Source: Dendrocalamus latiflorus
Taxonomy: Eukaryota; Streptophyta; Magnoliopsida; Poales; Poaceae
Direction: 5' to 3'
Length of the DNA stretch: 64,000 bases
NCBI GenBank assembly: GCA_017311315.1
Contig: CM029644.1
Span: 25,625,606 to 25,689,605, forward strand
In this document: one piece after another, positions 10,303 to 21,309 of the stretch
Layout: every line of letters starts with the position of its first letter
Position numbering within the stretch: the stretch's first letter is position 1
Translations under genes and position numbers: made by a program
The notes under the pieces: model-generated
What the model was told of the DNA's origin: nothing
Database searches by the model: none
What the model saw: only the letters and a program-made list of their open reading frames with translations

Positions 10303-11735
10303 ATGGCAGAGAGCGGATCTTTGTCGACAATAAAGAAAGGACCAAATTCCCTTTGGTATCTAGTTCTTAATTCAGAGAACTACCCGGCATGGTCTATGAA
10401 GATGCGGGTGAATATGAGTTCCCAAAGAGTCTGGGATGCGGTAGCTGATCTGATCGACGCTAGGGGAAAGGTCGATCCAAAAGGAAAGTCTAAGGAAGTC
10501 GACGTGAAGACCGATCAAACTGCCTTGGCACTCATCTACGTTGCCATACCCGACTCGATATTTAGTCAACTTATTGGAAAAAGATACAACACAAGTAGTT
10601 TGGATTGCTCTTCGGACTATGCACGAAGGTGTGGATCGTGTGAAGAAGGTTCGACTACAAACTCTCCGAGGAGAATATGAGGCACTGCATATGGGTGAAA
10701 CTGATTCAGTAGATGAGTTTGTAGGTAAATTAACTGTTGTAGTCAATGAGATTCAATCTCTTGGAGGTACATTGGAGGAAACTACGGTGGTCGAGAAGTA
10801 CTTGCATGTCCTACTCGAGAGGTTCGTGCCGGTGGTCACAACTCTTCTATATTCGAGTGATCTAAGGTCAAAACTGATGAAGCATTTCTAGTAAAAAGTG
10901 AAGCGAAGGTTGAAAATAAAACTTGACGGGAATCAAATCCAAGCCAAGGAGGAGGCCGTGGATCTGGCAATTGGCATTGACGTGGTCGTGGACCAGGTGG
11001 TCACAGTTTTGGTCGAGGCCGTGGTTTTACTGCTGGTCGTGGAGAGAAAGCAATGCAAGGTGAGTTCTCTTACAACTGAGATAAGCCAAAAAGTCAAATG
11101 TTACCTATGGCAAAGAAGGCTATTATGCTGTAGTCTGCAGAAGTCATATTAAGTGCTTTGAGTGCCAAAAGTTTGGGCACTATTTTGCTGACTGTCGATA
11201 CAAGAAGGAGGAGGTAAATTTGGTTCAAGCCAAAACAGAGCAGGAGCCAGGACTTCTGCTGTCCATATATGAAGAAAAAAGCACACAACTTATGATGCTA
11301 AATGAAGAGTATGTTCAATTGAAACTACTAAAGGTTGGAGAAGAGATGGTGGAGTCAAATCTTTGGTATCTCGATCATAGTGCTTCTAATCACATGACTG
11401 GACAAAGGGGAAAATTCAGTGAATTGAATGAGAGCTTTCGAGGCAAAGTAAAAAATTTGAAGATGGTTCAGTCGTTCATATAGAAAGAAAGTGCACTATT
11501 TTGTTGCAAAGCAAGAATGGAAAGTAAAGAGCATTGACGGATGTCTATTATATATCTCGATTGTGCAACAACACCATAAGTTTGGGTTAGCTAACTGAAG
11601 AAGGATGCGATATGTCACTAAAAGGATCGTACTTGTTACTGCATGATTGCAAGGGACAACTGCTGATGAAGGTGATATGAATATTAAATCAGCTGTACAA
11701 AATTGAACTCGAGCCAGCCAAATCAGTTTGTCTCC
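10303..11735 (+). pseudogene. Ty1-copia gag/protease/pre-integrase fragment, frameshifted
   Basis: The first frame (10303-10680) opens with a typical copia gag start (NYPAWSMKM, then VWDAV). Similarity moves to another frame at about 10575-10890 (TLRGEYEALHM, DSVDEFVGKLT), showing a frameshift near 10580. Further frames hold a glycine/arginine-poor basic region and a zinc-knuckle remnant around 11095-11215 (CFECQKFGHYFADC read in the shifted frame). A protease-site motif (DHSASNHMTG, normally D-S/T-G-A-S-NHMTG) lies at about 11370-11400. The last recognisable part is the pre-integrase segment (RLYKIELE-like) near 11690-11730. At least three breaks make it non-functional. Confidence 0.8.
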
Positions 11736-12178
11736 ATCCAGTTGAAGTTGCAGATCGACAGCATGCGCACAGAATCTTGGGAGAGGATTGGGTCGTCCAG
11801 AAGAAGAAATGGATCGAGTGGTAAGCCTGGTCCTGACTCCCGAGCGCTATGGTGTTTGAGATGTACAAGGTGCGGACATTGACATGCAAACTCAATGCAT
11901 GTGACCCGTTTGATCAACGTGAGAAGAACAGTATCGTCTTGTTCGATCTGGGAAGTTTGCGGTGGTAGCATCATAGCACTGATGTCGATGGCACCCCAAC
12001 GGTCAGATTCAATAAACACGCGCGGTCGATTCATTCCCATGATGGCTCGTATCGATCGAGGTTTACATGTTAGCACACGGAGAAAAGCATTTGCACGTAC
12101 GTGATATATATCCATTGGGTGAGATGCCAAAGGACGGAGTACTTCCATCACAACTCATGCTCTATACGCCTCACTTGA
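11736..12178. other. Unassigned sequence between copia break and duplicated block
   Basis: A 142-codon minus frame (11723-12151) overlaps this stretch but matches nothing I recognise. I see no repeat ends here. Confidence 0.4.
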
Positions 12179-12439
12179 TGTACTTCGTTTGACGAGGACT
12201 CAAGAGTCAAGAAAGCCAACACGTACGAGACTGGGGACCAACACTTCGAAAGGTAGCAACATTGCATATAAGGCATCTAGCCACCTGAATATAGTTACCA
12301 TTAATTTTCTGCTGATAATAGCCAGGAAAAAAAAGAGAAAACAACTGTTGATTTATGAATAGAGATAGAGTGAGAGGATAGATACAAATAGATATACCAC
12401 GCAAAAAAGAGATGCAAATAAATCAACGACAAGCCACTC

Positions 12440-14659
12440 TTATACCATAAGCACATATGACTCGTACCATATCGTTTCCCTCGAGTCGTCCCTGCGAAAT
12501 GGAAAGCCGAGAACAAAGAGTAGCATCTTGACATGCGTGAGGAACTCCCCGCCGGTGCGTAGATGCTTGGCGTGGAACCCCGACTCGCAATTAATTGCCA
12601 TGTAGCAGAGCATCTCCATCCATACCGCTGCGATGAGGTCCCACCGTTTCCTTCGGTCTCCGATCTCGAGCAACTTGGCCGATACAGAGCCAGCTCGGCG
12701 AAGCCCTGGGTCAACCTCGGAACCATCTCGGCGAGCTCGAGTCCCGCCGGAGGGGGAGGGGCTAGCCTCGGAGTGATCTTGGGGAGCTCGAGCTGGAGTG
12801 CCAGAACGCAGAATTTGTTGCGTGATTGACTCCCTACCCATCATTCTAGAAATTGCTTTCCTACCGCGATGGACTATGTACCTCCCAACGTCGCCAACCA
12901 TCAGATGGCGCTTTGCGACGAGGTACATGACATAATTTGACAACTCTCTTGCAGTTGCAGCGCTTTCAAAACCTCTCATTTCCTCGTCGAAGCATATGTC
13001 CGTCACGACGTGCCAAAGAAGGACACTCGACACAAAATCCAAGACTTGGACTTTGCTCTCCGATAGTACTGCTTTCAAGACTTGGACTTCAGCTTCCGAT
13101 AGTATTGCTGCTTCCGAGACTTGGACTTCAGCCTCAGGTGCTTCCTCAGGTAATTCCGAGACTTGGACTTCAGCTTTAGGTGCTTCTTCAGGTGCTTGCC
13201 AGACTAGGACTTCAGCTTCCGATAGTACAAGTTGAGCCCACTGGCCACTGAACTTGGTGTGGTCCCACTCCCAGAACAGCCCTACCTCTGGTTGTGAAGC
13301 GGTTGCTATCTCCAGCAGTTTGTCAAGGACCAGTGTCTTCAGCTGAGAAGAGACGTTGACATGCATGACATCTCGATGCACCATCCAAAGTATCGCTCGG
13401 TGCAGCACGCCAGCCGCCGCCGCGGTTGGGATGCATGTGTCGATCAAGTTATATTGTGGCAGCTTCCCTGACCACTCCCCTCTGCTTTCTGGATGGAGAT
13501 GCCTGCCTATGCGGAGCAGCATCCTTCTTGCACTTGAAGAATTTTCGAACTTTGGAGGATAATCGCCTATCGGGGCTGTAAAAGGAGCACAACAATGATA
13601 GATAGAAAAAAAAGAACCTTGTTCTATGTTAGTGTAGGGCCAATACGACGACATGAATCCTATGAAAATGGAGGATATCTCCAGTGTGATGGCACCCACT
13701 AGCAACACGTAGGATATGATGACGTCGGCCCCATTGGACTTGATGAATAGGCCCTTCTGATCAGCCCTCACGAACAGCGCTAGGGCTGTACCGGTGAAGC
13801 AAAATGTGATGAGCATGTACATTGCATTGCCACATGGAAAAAGCTCCAACCTGAACTTGGTGTAGAGTATGTCGTAGATCAAAGATAGGTGTAACGCGAC
13901 CAACTTATAGGCCATGTGGACACGGTTATGTGAAGATTTAAACCTCCGAATGTGGTCTAAATCTCCTATAGAATTGGGAGGGGCCATGTTCATGAGAAAA
14001 CTATAGGCCGGAAGGAATCCCGTTCTGGCAATCCGCAGCAGGCTGTCGAGGTCCTTTTCTTGTTTCTCTAAAATGGCTTCCCTCAACTTACGGTGATAAT
14101 CCTCTCGTTCACTGTCCGTAGGTCCTCGATCACGGGATGTCACAAAACTTCTTATATGGGGAGTTATCCAGCCAAGGATCATGAGTGTCCATATTCTCCC
14201 AGCATATTTCATCGTCCCGACGATGAACATAAGCACCATGGGAGCCACAAGCTGCTTGTCTCCCCGCCATTGCTTGCCGACGATGTAGATGGCTAGTGCC
14301 ACCTGGGTGGCGAGGTTCAGCAGGTGGCGCCTCCACAACGTGTTGTCTTCCATGGATAAGGCCGTCATCGTCTCCTGCCCGCCAAGGTGGAGCAGCAGGA
14401 AAGGTGCCCAGAAGAGAAGCAGTTCCTGGCCCGGGTCGTTGACGTGGAGTGTGAGCCGGCCGAGGACGAAGATCGCGACGGAGTCGGCTGACAGGTAGGC
14501 GAGCCACAGGAATGCGTTCAGCACGCTGGACTTGATGCGCTTCCGGATGCCCGTCAAGAAGAGGAGGAAGGCTTGCAGGGAGAAGCTCACGAGCACCAGG
14601 CACTGGATCTCCCACTCGTTCCAAAGTTGCTGGGCGCGCCCCAGTGAGCTGATCGGCAT
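12440..14659 (-). CDS. DUF4220-DUF594 membrane protein (intact)
   Basis: This single uninterrupted 739-codon frame starts with ATG at 14659. The N-terminal half is the DUF4220 region. It has hydrophobic segments at about residues 18-38, 47-67, 79-92, 113-128, 138-163, 279-297 and 312-340, so the protein should be multi-pass in a membrane. The cytosolic C-terminal half carries LVLDKLLEIA (443), KFSGQW (469), VLLWHVVTDICF (546) and RELSNYVMYLVAK (571). It ends in the DUF594 motif GGEFLTHVKMLLFVLGF (703-719). Between 480 and 540 lie imperfect acidic repeats of the type EAPEAEVQVSE. The family is expanded in grasses; its function is unknown. The lack of introns is usual for it. Two decayed relatives flank it in the window. 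Expression is unproven, but the intact frame argues that it is functional or only recently silenced. Confidence 0.9.
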   Translation of the reverse strand: MPISSLGRAQQLWNEWEIQCLVLVSFSLQAFLLFLTGIRKRIKSSVLNAFLWLAYLSADSVAIFVLGRLTLHVNDPGQELLLFWAPFLLLHLGGQETMTALSMEDNTLWRRHLLNLATQVALAIYIVGKQWRGDKQLVAPMVLMFIVGTMKYAGRIWTLMILGWITPHIRSFVTSRDRGPTDSEREDYHRKLREAILEKQEKDLDSLLRIARTGFLPAYSFLMNMAPPNSIGDLDHIRRFKSSHNRVHMAYKLVALHLSLIYDILYTKFRLELFPCGNAMYMLITFCFTGTALALFVRADQKGLFIKSNGADVIISYVLLVGAITLEISSIFIGFMSSYWPYTNIEQGSFFSIYHCCAPFTAPIGDYPPKFENSSSARRMLLRIGRHLHPESRGEWSGKLPQYNLIDTCIPTAAAAGVLHRAILWMVHRDVMHVNVSSQLKTLVLDKLLEIATASQPEVGLFWEWDHTKFSGQWAQLVLSEAEVLVWQAPEEAPKAEVQVSELPEEAPEAEVQVSEAAILSEAEVQVLKAVLSESKVQVLDFVSSVLLWHVVTDICFDEEMRGFESAATARELSNYVMYLVAKRHLMVGDVGRYIVHRGRKAISRMMGRESITQQILRSGTPARAPQDHSEASPSPSGGTRARRDGSEVDPGLRRAGSVSAKLLEIGDRRKRWDLIAAVWMEMLCYMAINCESGFHAKHLRTGGEFLTHVKMLLFVLGFPFRRDDSRETIWYESYVLMV

Positions 14660-16418
14660 TCAAGAATCAAGGAACAAAAACAAAATTAATTGAATCATGA
14701 GGGCAATTAATTCGCGGTTTGGTTTGGATTCCGCAATTCAACTTTGAATAAGTTTAATTAGCTGATTGGCTTGCGGAATTAATTCGAGGTTTGGTGTGGT
14801 ATAGTACAATTTTATGCAATTTCAGATTTTTAAATTTTATATTTTGCAATCTAAATTTGAACTTGGGATAGTTGATTTCATATGTAATTAGCAAATTTTA
14901 TTTTGAGAGCTCTCTCCTTACGTGTAAAAGAGAAGATTGGAAGGTGGATCTATCGAGCAAATTTACACTCAACCTTTGAATTAAATATAATGCTATCTAT
15001 TTCTTTTTTTTTCAAATTAACATATCTCTAAACCTTTAAAATTAGGGTCCTCCAAATTAAGAGTTTGATGTTTTTAGAACATTTTCAATTTAATATATTT
15101 CCAAGACAGCTATAAAATTTAAGCCTTTAATTTAAAATTAGAGTCCACCAATTGAAGGATTGGATGTTTTTTAATGAGAATTTGTAGCATATCTCTCTTC
15201 TTTTCAGCAGCTGTAAAAGGCCTATCATAGACTTTTAATATATAATAGATTTGGCTAGTTTTCACTTTAAATAATTTTTTATGTAACAGTCTCATTGTGG
15301 AAATTCATTGGGTGATTAATCGAAGGACACGCTGTTGTTATTTGGATGTATATAAACTACATATATACACCCTAACACAAACTTGCATTCCATTTGAACA
15401 GTTGAGCATATGTGCTTCATAATTTGATAACCACATTTATCTATATAATACATACAAATAACTAATGAGATTTAAGGCACCTCGTTCTCTTTAAGAGTAA
15501 GAAAATGCTACAATAATTCGAAAAATAAAAAATTCTATCATTAGTCAAAAGAAAAAGAGAGGGATCTAGATAGCTTATTTTGGCGGAGCTAATTTACAAT
15601 GGAGCATATAAATCATACATAGATATTAAAGTTGTATAACCATACAATTGTAGTATAGCAAATATATTTGTACGGTACTTTCAATCTAAGTATTAGAGTT
15701 ATATAATAATGATAATTGTATTGTAATATCTAACCACGTAATTACACAAGTAATACTGCTAGTTATGCATACTACCACAATTGTCCTAGAATTAATTTGT
15801 AAACATACTAACAATTCAAATGCAACAATTAACACGTAAATAAATCTATACTACCACCCCCGGATAACATGTGTTCCCTATGGTGGAGATCGGAGAGCCG
15901 GGAGTGGCAGACAAGTGACCTAAGTACAATTCTAGCCAACGCCTTTCTCAAAAAAAAAAAATTGAGAAGAGCTAGTGAATGTTCTCCCTCCCAGAATTTT
16001 CCTATATATGCAAGCATATTAAAAGGTATAGATCACTCCTATACGAGTGTAAGATATATTGGATATGCTGTGCAGGTCAATTCATCGTTAGTCCAACCAA
16101 CAAGGCACCTGGTATTTATGGTGAAGGTTGGGGGTTTAAAGTAGATCCATATTTGTTAAGTCCATTCCGGTGGTCATTTCGTTTTGCTTATTGGGATGGA
16201 ACGTTTCAATACGAGGGCATTCCGGTGTATAATAATATAATATATAAATACATAAGTTTAAAATTTTTATATTACTCACATGTTTTGTGCAGAATATAGA
16301 AGTAAAGCTATATGTCTAGTCAAACATGCCTTAATAGGAGATAGACGGACGTCTAAAACTCAACTTCATGCTAATTAAATAATTCTTCTTACTGACTAAA
16401 ACGAGCAGGACAGAACGG

Positions 16419-16468
16419 AACATGTCAGCCATTCCGGCCACAGAACATGTCAGCCATTCTGGCCACAT
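16419..16468. repeat. 25-bp tandem duplication
   Basis: AACATGTCAGCCATTC followed by GGCCACAG occurs twice with a 25-bp period. Confidence 0.8.
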
Positions 16469-16524
16469 ACCAGATGGAACGGATGGAATGAAATGGAATT
16501 TCGAGCACAATGGAATGCAAGACT

Positions 16525-16594
16525 ATTCATTCCGGTTTGAATACATGGCACGTTCCGATATTCATTCCGGTTTGAATACATGGCACGTTCCGAC
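16525..16594. repeat. 35-bp tandem duplication
   Basis: TTCATTCCGGTTTGAATACA plus TGGCACGTTCCGA occurs twice, starting at 16526 and 16561, with no internal differences seen. Confidence 0.85.
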
Positions 16595-17104
16595 CATCCC
16601 AGCGATAAACCTACTTGAAACCCCACTAAGAGCATCATAATGGTTCACTAGATATATAAAATGAAGGTTCTCCCTTTAAATAAAAAAATGCTGGGCACGC
16701 ACCATAACGGTCAATAATTTAAGGCGGTTGCTGGCGCCCGGATCGGAAAAAATAATGGTTGTTTTATTGCAATATTTTTTTATTACATGCATGCAGCAAT
16801 CAGTATCATCAGTATAACATTGGGATTTTTATCAAACATTTTTATTACATATATGATTAAAATTATTGCATACATTATCCAAAAATGTTACATCGAAATG
16901 TATGATGGGAATACTCTCATTGTTCTTTTGTTTTTTTATTGCATACATAGTCGAAAAATGTTGCATCAGAGCATATGATAAGGATACTCCTATCGTTATT
17001 TTTTTTGTTAACTAAAAAATGTTACATACATAGAAAGAAATGTTGCAACCGACCGATTTTATCTGTTGCTCCATGCGTATGAACAATAGTATTTCTCATA
17101 GTTT

Positions 17105-17348
17105 AGGGCCTGTTCTTTTTGGCTGAAGCTTATAGCTTTTGACTGCGGCTTGTGGCTTTTAGGTTGTTTGTGCACGAGATTACAAAGTAACAGAAACTCA
17201 CGTGTGATTTTTACTGATATAAATGAAGTAGGTACATTATATACTACAATTAATTAGTAGATCTTATCTTGAAAAGATACTCCACTTAAAAGCTAGTTAC
17301 TATAAAAAAGCCAAAAAGCAGCTTTTAGAAGCTGAAAAGAACAACCCT
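17105..17348. mobile_element. MITE candidate (about 244 bp)
   Basis: The ends are imperfect inverted repeats: AGGGCCTGTTCTTTTTGGCTGAAGC on one side and, on the other strand, AGGGTTGTTCTTTTCAGCTTC. The interior is non-coding. No clean target duplication is visible, so the superfamily is left open. Confidence 0.5.
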
Positions 17349-18274
17349 AAATATTTAACTATATATTTCATCTCTATCTTTTTTTTCCCACAAATCTAGT
17401 GAGTTGTATCATCATACTTCAGAAAACGGTATAGTACCTGGAGTGCTGATCCGTCCGCGGGTAGCTCATCATGACGCCGGCACGCCCGTCTCTCAGCACT
17501 CTCATTTCGCCTGAACACAGGCGAGAGGCGAAGCTGGCAGCCTGGTACGCGCACAGCAAACTCCCAAGTCAACAGAGAAAAGGGTCCTCTACTAATACTA
17601 GTATAGAAAGACTGAGGGCGATATATTATGGGTAGGATGCAGGATGTGGTTTGAATATGTTAGCATCTGTTAATCAATTTATAGACCAGCGCTCGAGATG
17701 AGTTTAGTGAGGGGCCTCGACGTACATGGTCTGGCTGGCCTACACGATCCTTTGCTTATTGTGTGACCGGCAACACACGCTGTCTTCGCATCCATGCATG
17801 CTTTTGCTTTGCTTGCAGTCGGAGTAAATGCAGGATTCTAATCAAGGCGCGCGACCTGGTTTCAAGAAAGACATCAAGGTTATGTTGGAGTATGACTGTA
17901 TGAGTTTATAGCATGCCCACCATATATTCTCAACAGCTTAAGTTTAATTTTGAGGTGAAATATTTGTTGGTGTATGAGACTCAGTAATAGCCAATGAGGC
18001 AAAGGCAAATTGGCGATGCACGCGAATTAGAATCGGGAAGAACAAGGGAGGCAAGAACTGGATGCTCTGTATCAGGCCTGCCGTTTTCTTGCCGTGAGCG
18101 CGCAGCAGGACAGATGCCATGCATGTATGGCCGCCCTCTAGACTTCCACTTCCTTTCTTCCTTGCGTGCGTCGGTGCCGGACATGGCATGCATGCCCTGC
18201 TATGCTACCTCTCGGACTCTCGGCGAAGACTCTTTTAGTCTTTTGCCACTAGGTCGAGCTGTAGTGCTCAAAAT

Positions 18275-18453
18275 CAGGGGCGGATCCACACCCCGGGCAG
18301 GGTAGGCTTCAGCCCGGGGTGTGGAAAAATATGTAGTGTATAGCCCGGGTAAATTTAGTTCAGCCTAGGTAACATTTTCATGGTTCAGTCTAGATAACCT
18401 AGATTATTCTATCACTGAGCCCGGGGCGTAACTAAATCCTAGCTCCGCCACTG
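18275..18453. mobile_element. hAT-type MITE, 179 bp
   Basis: It starts CAGGGGCGGATCC and ends GCTCCGCCACTG, an imperfect terminal inverted repeat. An exact 8-bp duplication CTCAAAAT sits at 18267-18274 and 18454-18461. The 8-bp duplication and CAGxGGCGGA end place it with hAT non-autonomous elements. The element at 41636 has related ends. Confidence 0.85.
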
Positions 18454-18461
18454 CTCAAAAT

Positions 18462-19104
18462 GGCAATAGACACAGAGGGTGAATAGGAGTCACATCGATA
18501 ATGATTTGTGCTCGTTACGTGCGGAAACACCCTCAACTTCAAACTGATTCTATTCCTGTGGGACGGGAGTTTTGTCCTCATCCAAACTGTCCTCATCATC
18601 CTCTATACAGCTTTATCTTTAGCCTAAGACGTCTGGTCATCGCACTCCATCTGATGTACTATGTACTCCATATGATCCCTTCCATCGGTTTGTCCTGTTC
18701 CTTCACCATGGCGTGACCATTCTGCCTCTCCTCCATGTACTGCATTGGCCTTGTTACGAGCATCTTCCTTCTCTTCGCCAACATACAGGCCGCTCGAGCT
18801 GCTCGCACCTCCCGAATGATGGCCGTCCGCACGACCTTGCACAGCTTCTACTGAGCATGGTTGCACAAGCATCATGCACTCATATCCACGGCACCAGCAC
18901 CCTTGCATAAATCCCTTCCACTCAACAGTGCGTATCAATGTTCTCAACTCCCATCCAATGTCTGTGGGAGACCGGCTCCAAAACCCTTGTATGACGACGC
19001 TGCACACCTCGGGGTCCAACGAAAAACTGTGGATAAACCAATACATCACATCAGCGATTCGAGCATTCTCGCCATTCGAGTGTACCAGAGTGGCTTGTGC
19101 AAAA
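18462..19104. other. Unassigned region with a 175-codon minus frame
   Basis: A minus-strand frame at 18624-19151 is open for 175 codons but resembles no family I know. Its 5' end runs into repeat sequence shared with 36000-36130, so it may be part of a transposon. Confidence 0.25.
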
Positions 19105-20330
19105 CCGTTCAAATTCCACACCATTCGGACCTTCACAAACGATTCCAACACCGTAATGCACTCTTAATGTAGTAGGTATCGGCATTGTTGACGTCTGCCT
19201 GCATATATTTCCAATTTTGCAATTAGTCAAATCGCATCGCACACTTAAGAAAGTACTGATGTACTGTAATTCACAATTCACCGATCGTTCGCCTGTCGTA
19301 ACCAACTACACTAACATCGTAGCATTACCTTCCTATCGGCAGACCACACACCAATGCCGCTCTTTTCTCGCTACTCGAGCTGTCCCCTACTACAAATAAT
19401 TCCTAATAGTTTCGACAATTTACATGGCAATCGATTAAAATGCCTATATACCAGTTACAATGGCACACATGTTTTTCCAACGTACTAACGACATTACATT
19501 TATTCATAATTAATCATAAATATCATGTATTATTGTTTTTTACAAAGCAATTTATGAAATTCTTACAAAAATATTGATTGAATTTTTAATAACTATAAAT
19601 TTCTACGGACGATTAATTTCTATGTAACGTTGACTGAATTTTCTACAACTACAATTTTGTATGCAAGCCGATTTGCTAACGATACTAATTTTGTACAACT
19701 ATGTTGACTAAATTATACACAACTACAGACTACTACGACTGCTAATTTTCTAAAACTACATCGACTAAATTTTCTATACCAAAGTTGAACTATTTTTATT
19801 TACATCTACAACTTTTTACTCATACTAACACTAAATAAACTATCTATTATATATACAAAATTTAAAATATATCTACAAAAATTACCTTACAAGAGTCTTC
19901 TTCCTCTCCTCTTCTCCTTCTCCTCTTCTCCTTCTCCTCCTCCCTCTCCTCCCCTCCCTCTCCTCTACTCCTCCCTCTCCTCTTCTCTCCTTTCTTTTCT
20001 TTCCTCTCCTCTCCTCCACCGTCTCCTTTTCTCTTCTGTCGCTTCTGTTCACCGCGCGGTCGAGCCGCGTTTTCAGTCGTCCAACCCTTTGACGACTGGA
20101 AGCGCAGTCGCCTAACCGATGGGCGAGTAGTCGTCCGACTGTTCAGCTTTGCAATAATTCGTCCAACGGCCAGCGGATTGTTTGCTTGTCGCGCGGCCGT
20201 TGGGTGATATGTTTCAGTCTCCCGATGGTTAGGCAATTGGAGTCTATGTTTGTAAAAAAAAATTTGGCAAGATATATTTCCTGTTATTTTGAATAAAAAA
20301 TAGATTATTTTAAAAAAAATTCTCAATTGC
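19105..20330. mobile_element. Truncated relative of the 33684-36837 MULE
   Basis: The block shares, in order, several features with 36000-36837: the CACCATTCGGACCTTCAC segment, an AT-rich section, a CTCCTCTTC pyrimidine tract (about 19900-20035), GGCGACTG-type words and the AATAAAAAATAGATTATT terminal segment. Only one end is present. The right edge abuts the start of segmental duplication copy B. Confidence 0.6.
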
Positions 20331-20593
20331 TGTACTTTGTTCGACGAGGACTCAAGAGTCAAGTGAGCCAGCACGAGACTAGGGACCAACATTTCGAAAA
20401 GTAGCAGCATTGCATATAAGGCATCTAGCCACATGTGTATAGTTACCATTAATTTTCTGCTGACAGCAGCTAGGAAGAAAGAGAAAACAACTGTTGATTT
20501 ATGCACAGAGATAGAGTGAGAGGATTGATACAAATAGATATACCTTGCAAAAAAAAGATATAAAAATACTCGAGTGTTCTTTAAAACACTCTC

Positions 20594-20720
20594 TATAAAT
20601 AAATTAAACACTCGAGTGTCCCGTATCAGTTCCCTCGAGTCCGTGCGAAATGGCATCACCTATAAATAAACCAAAAACTCTAGTGTCCCATATCAGTTTC
20701 CTCGAGTCCCTGCGAAATGG
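20594..20720. repeat. 67-bp imperfect tandem duplication
   Basis: TATAAATAAA...CTCGAGTCC.TGCGAAATGG occurs twice, starting at 20594 and 20661, in the 3' part of the copy B pseudogene. Copy A has only one. Confidence 0.75.
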
Positions 20721-20947
20721 AAAGGCGAGAACAAAGAGTAGCATCTTGACATGCATAAAAGGAACTCCCCGCCGGTGCATAGATGCTTGGCGTGGAACCC
20801 GACTCGCAATTAATTGCCATGTAGCAGAGCATCTCCATCCATACCGCTGCGATGAGGTCCCACCGTTTCCTTGGGTCTCGGATCTCGAGCAACTTGGCCG
20901 AGAAGAGAGCCAGCTAGGCGAAGCCCTCGGTGAACCTCGGAACCATC

Positions 20948-21036
20948 GGGTTCGGCTCACATGCTGTGGTCACAGCACATACTAATGTGCAGGTCATACA
21001 AAGAGTCAACAGCTGTCCTCCTCCCGGTCCCACCAC
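20948..21036 (+). repeat. Left terminal inverted repeat of the MULE
   Basis: It starts GGGTTCGGCTCACATGCTG. It is 89 bp and differs from the right end at one position (GGTC versus GGCC). Confidence 0.95.
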
Positions 21037-21309
21037 TCTGGAAGCCCGCCTTGCCTTTTTCTTCTCCCGCGTGCGGTTTCTTCCCGCGTGCAGCTTCTTC
21101 CCGCGCCTGTCTTCTTCCCGCGCCTGTCTTCTTGCGCCTGCCGCCGTCTTCTTCTCTTCTTGCGCCTGCCGTCTTCTTCTTCTCTTCCGAGCATCTCCTG
21201 CTCTCTTCGTCGTCTCTGCGTCTGCCGTCTTCTTCTTCTCTGGGCTTCTGCCATTTCAAAGACATGAGTTAAACAACAAAATATGGCATACTCACATGAA
21301 GTGGAAAAA

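Larger units (their letters stand above)
9736..11735 (+). mobile_element. Truncated Ty1-copia element (5' LTR, gag, start of pol)
   Basis: A 521-bp LTR (TGTTGGAAATAA...TTTAACA) is followed by a primer-binding site, a frameshifted gag and the protease/pre-integrase start. The remainder of pol and the 3' LTR are missing, so no target duplication can be checked. Similarity to copia proteins ends near 11735. Confidence 0.85.
14660..17690. other. AT-rich upstream/intergenic region
   Basis: This lies upstream of the DUF4220 gene on its coding strand. It contains no credible frame, only A/T-rich runs, two short tandem duplications (16419 and 16525) and a MITE candidate (17105). A promoter must lie near 14660-14800, but I could not pick a convincing TATA box. 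Confidence 0.5.
12179..18262. repeat. Segmental duplication, copy A
   Basis: The left part (12179-13447) and right part (about 17700-18262) match 20331-26322 and 26570-27099 closely and in the same order. Copy A retains the full DUF4220 gene and about 3 kb of upstream DNA that copy B lacks. Confidence 0.85.

Noticed and set aside
11723..12151. 142-codon minus frame as a host gene
   Set aside because: No recognisable domain, and it overlaps the decayed end of a copia element.
17349..17690. Possible second copy of a MITE end
   Set aside because: Only isolated similar words; no inverted partner or target duplication.
19862..20659. 265-codon minus frame rich in Arg/Glu/Lys
   Set aside because: The charged tail comes from a CTCCTCTTC pyrimidine tract read on the other strand; the rest spans two unrelated repeats.
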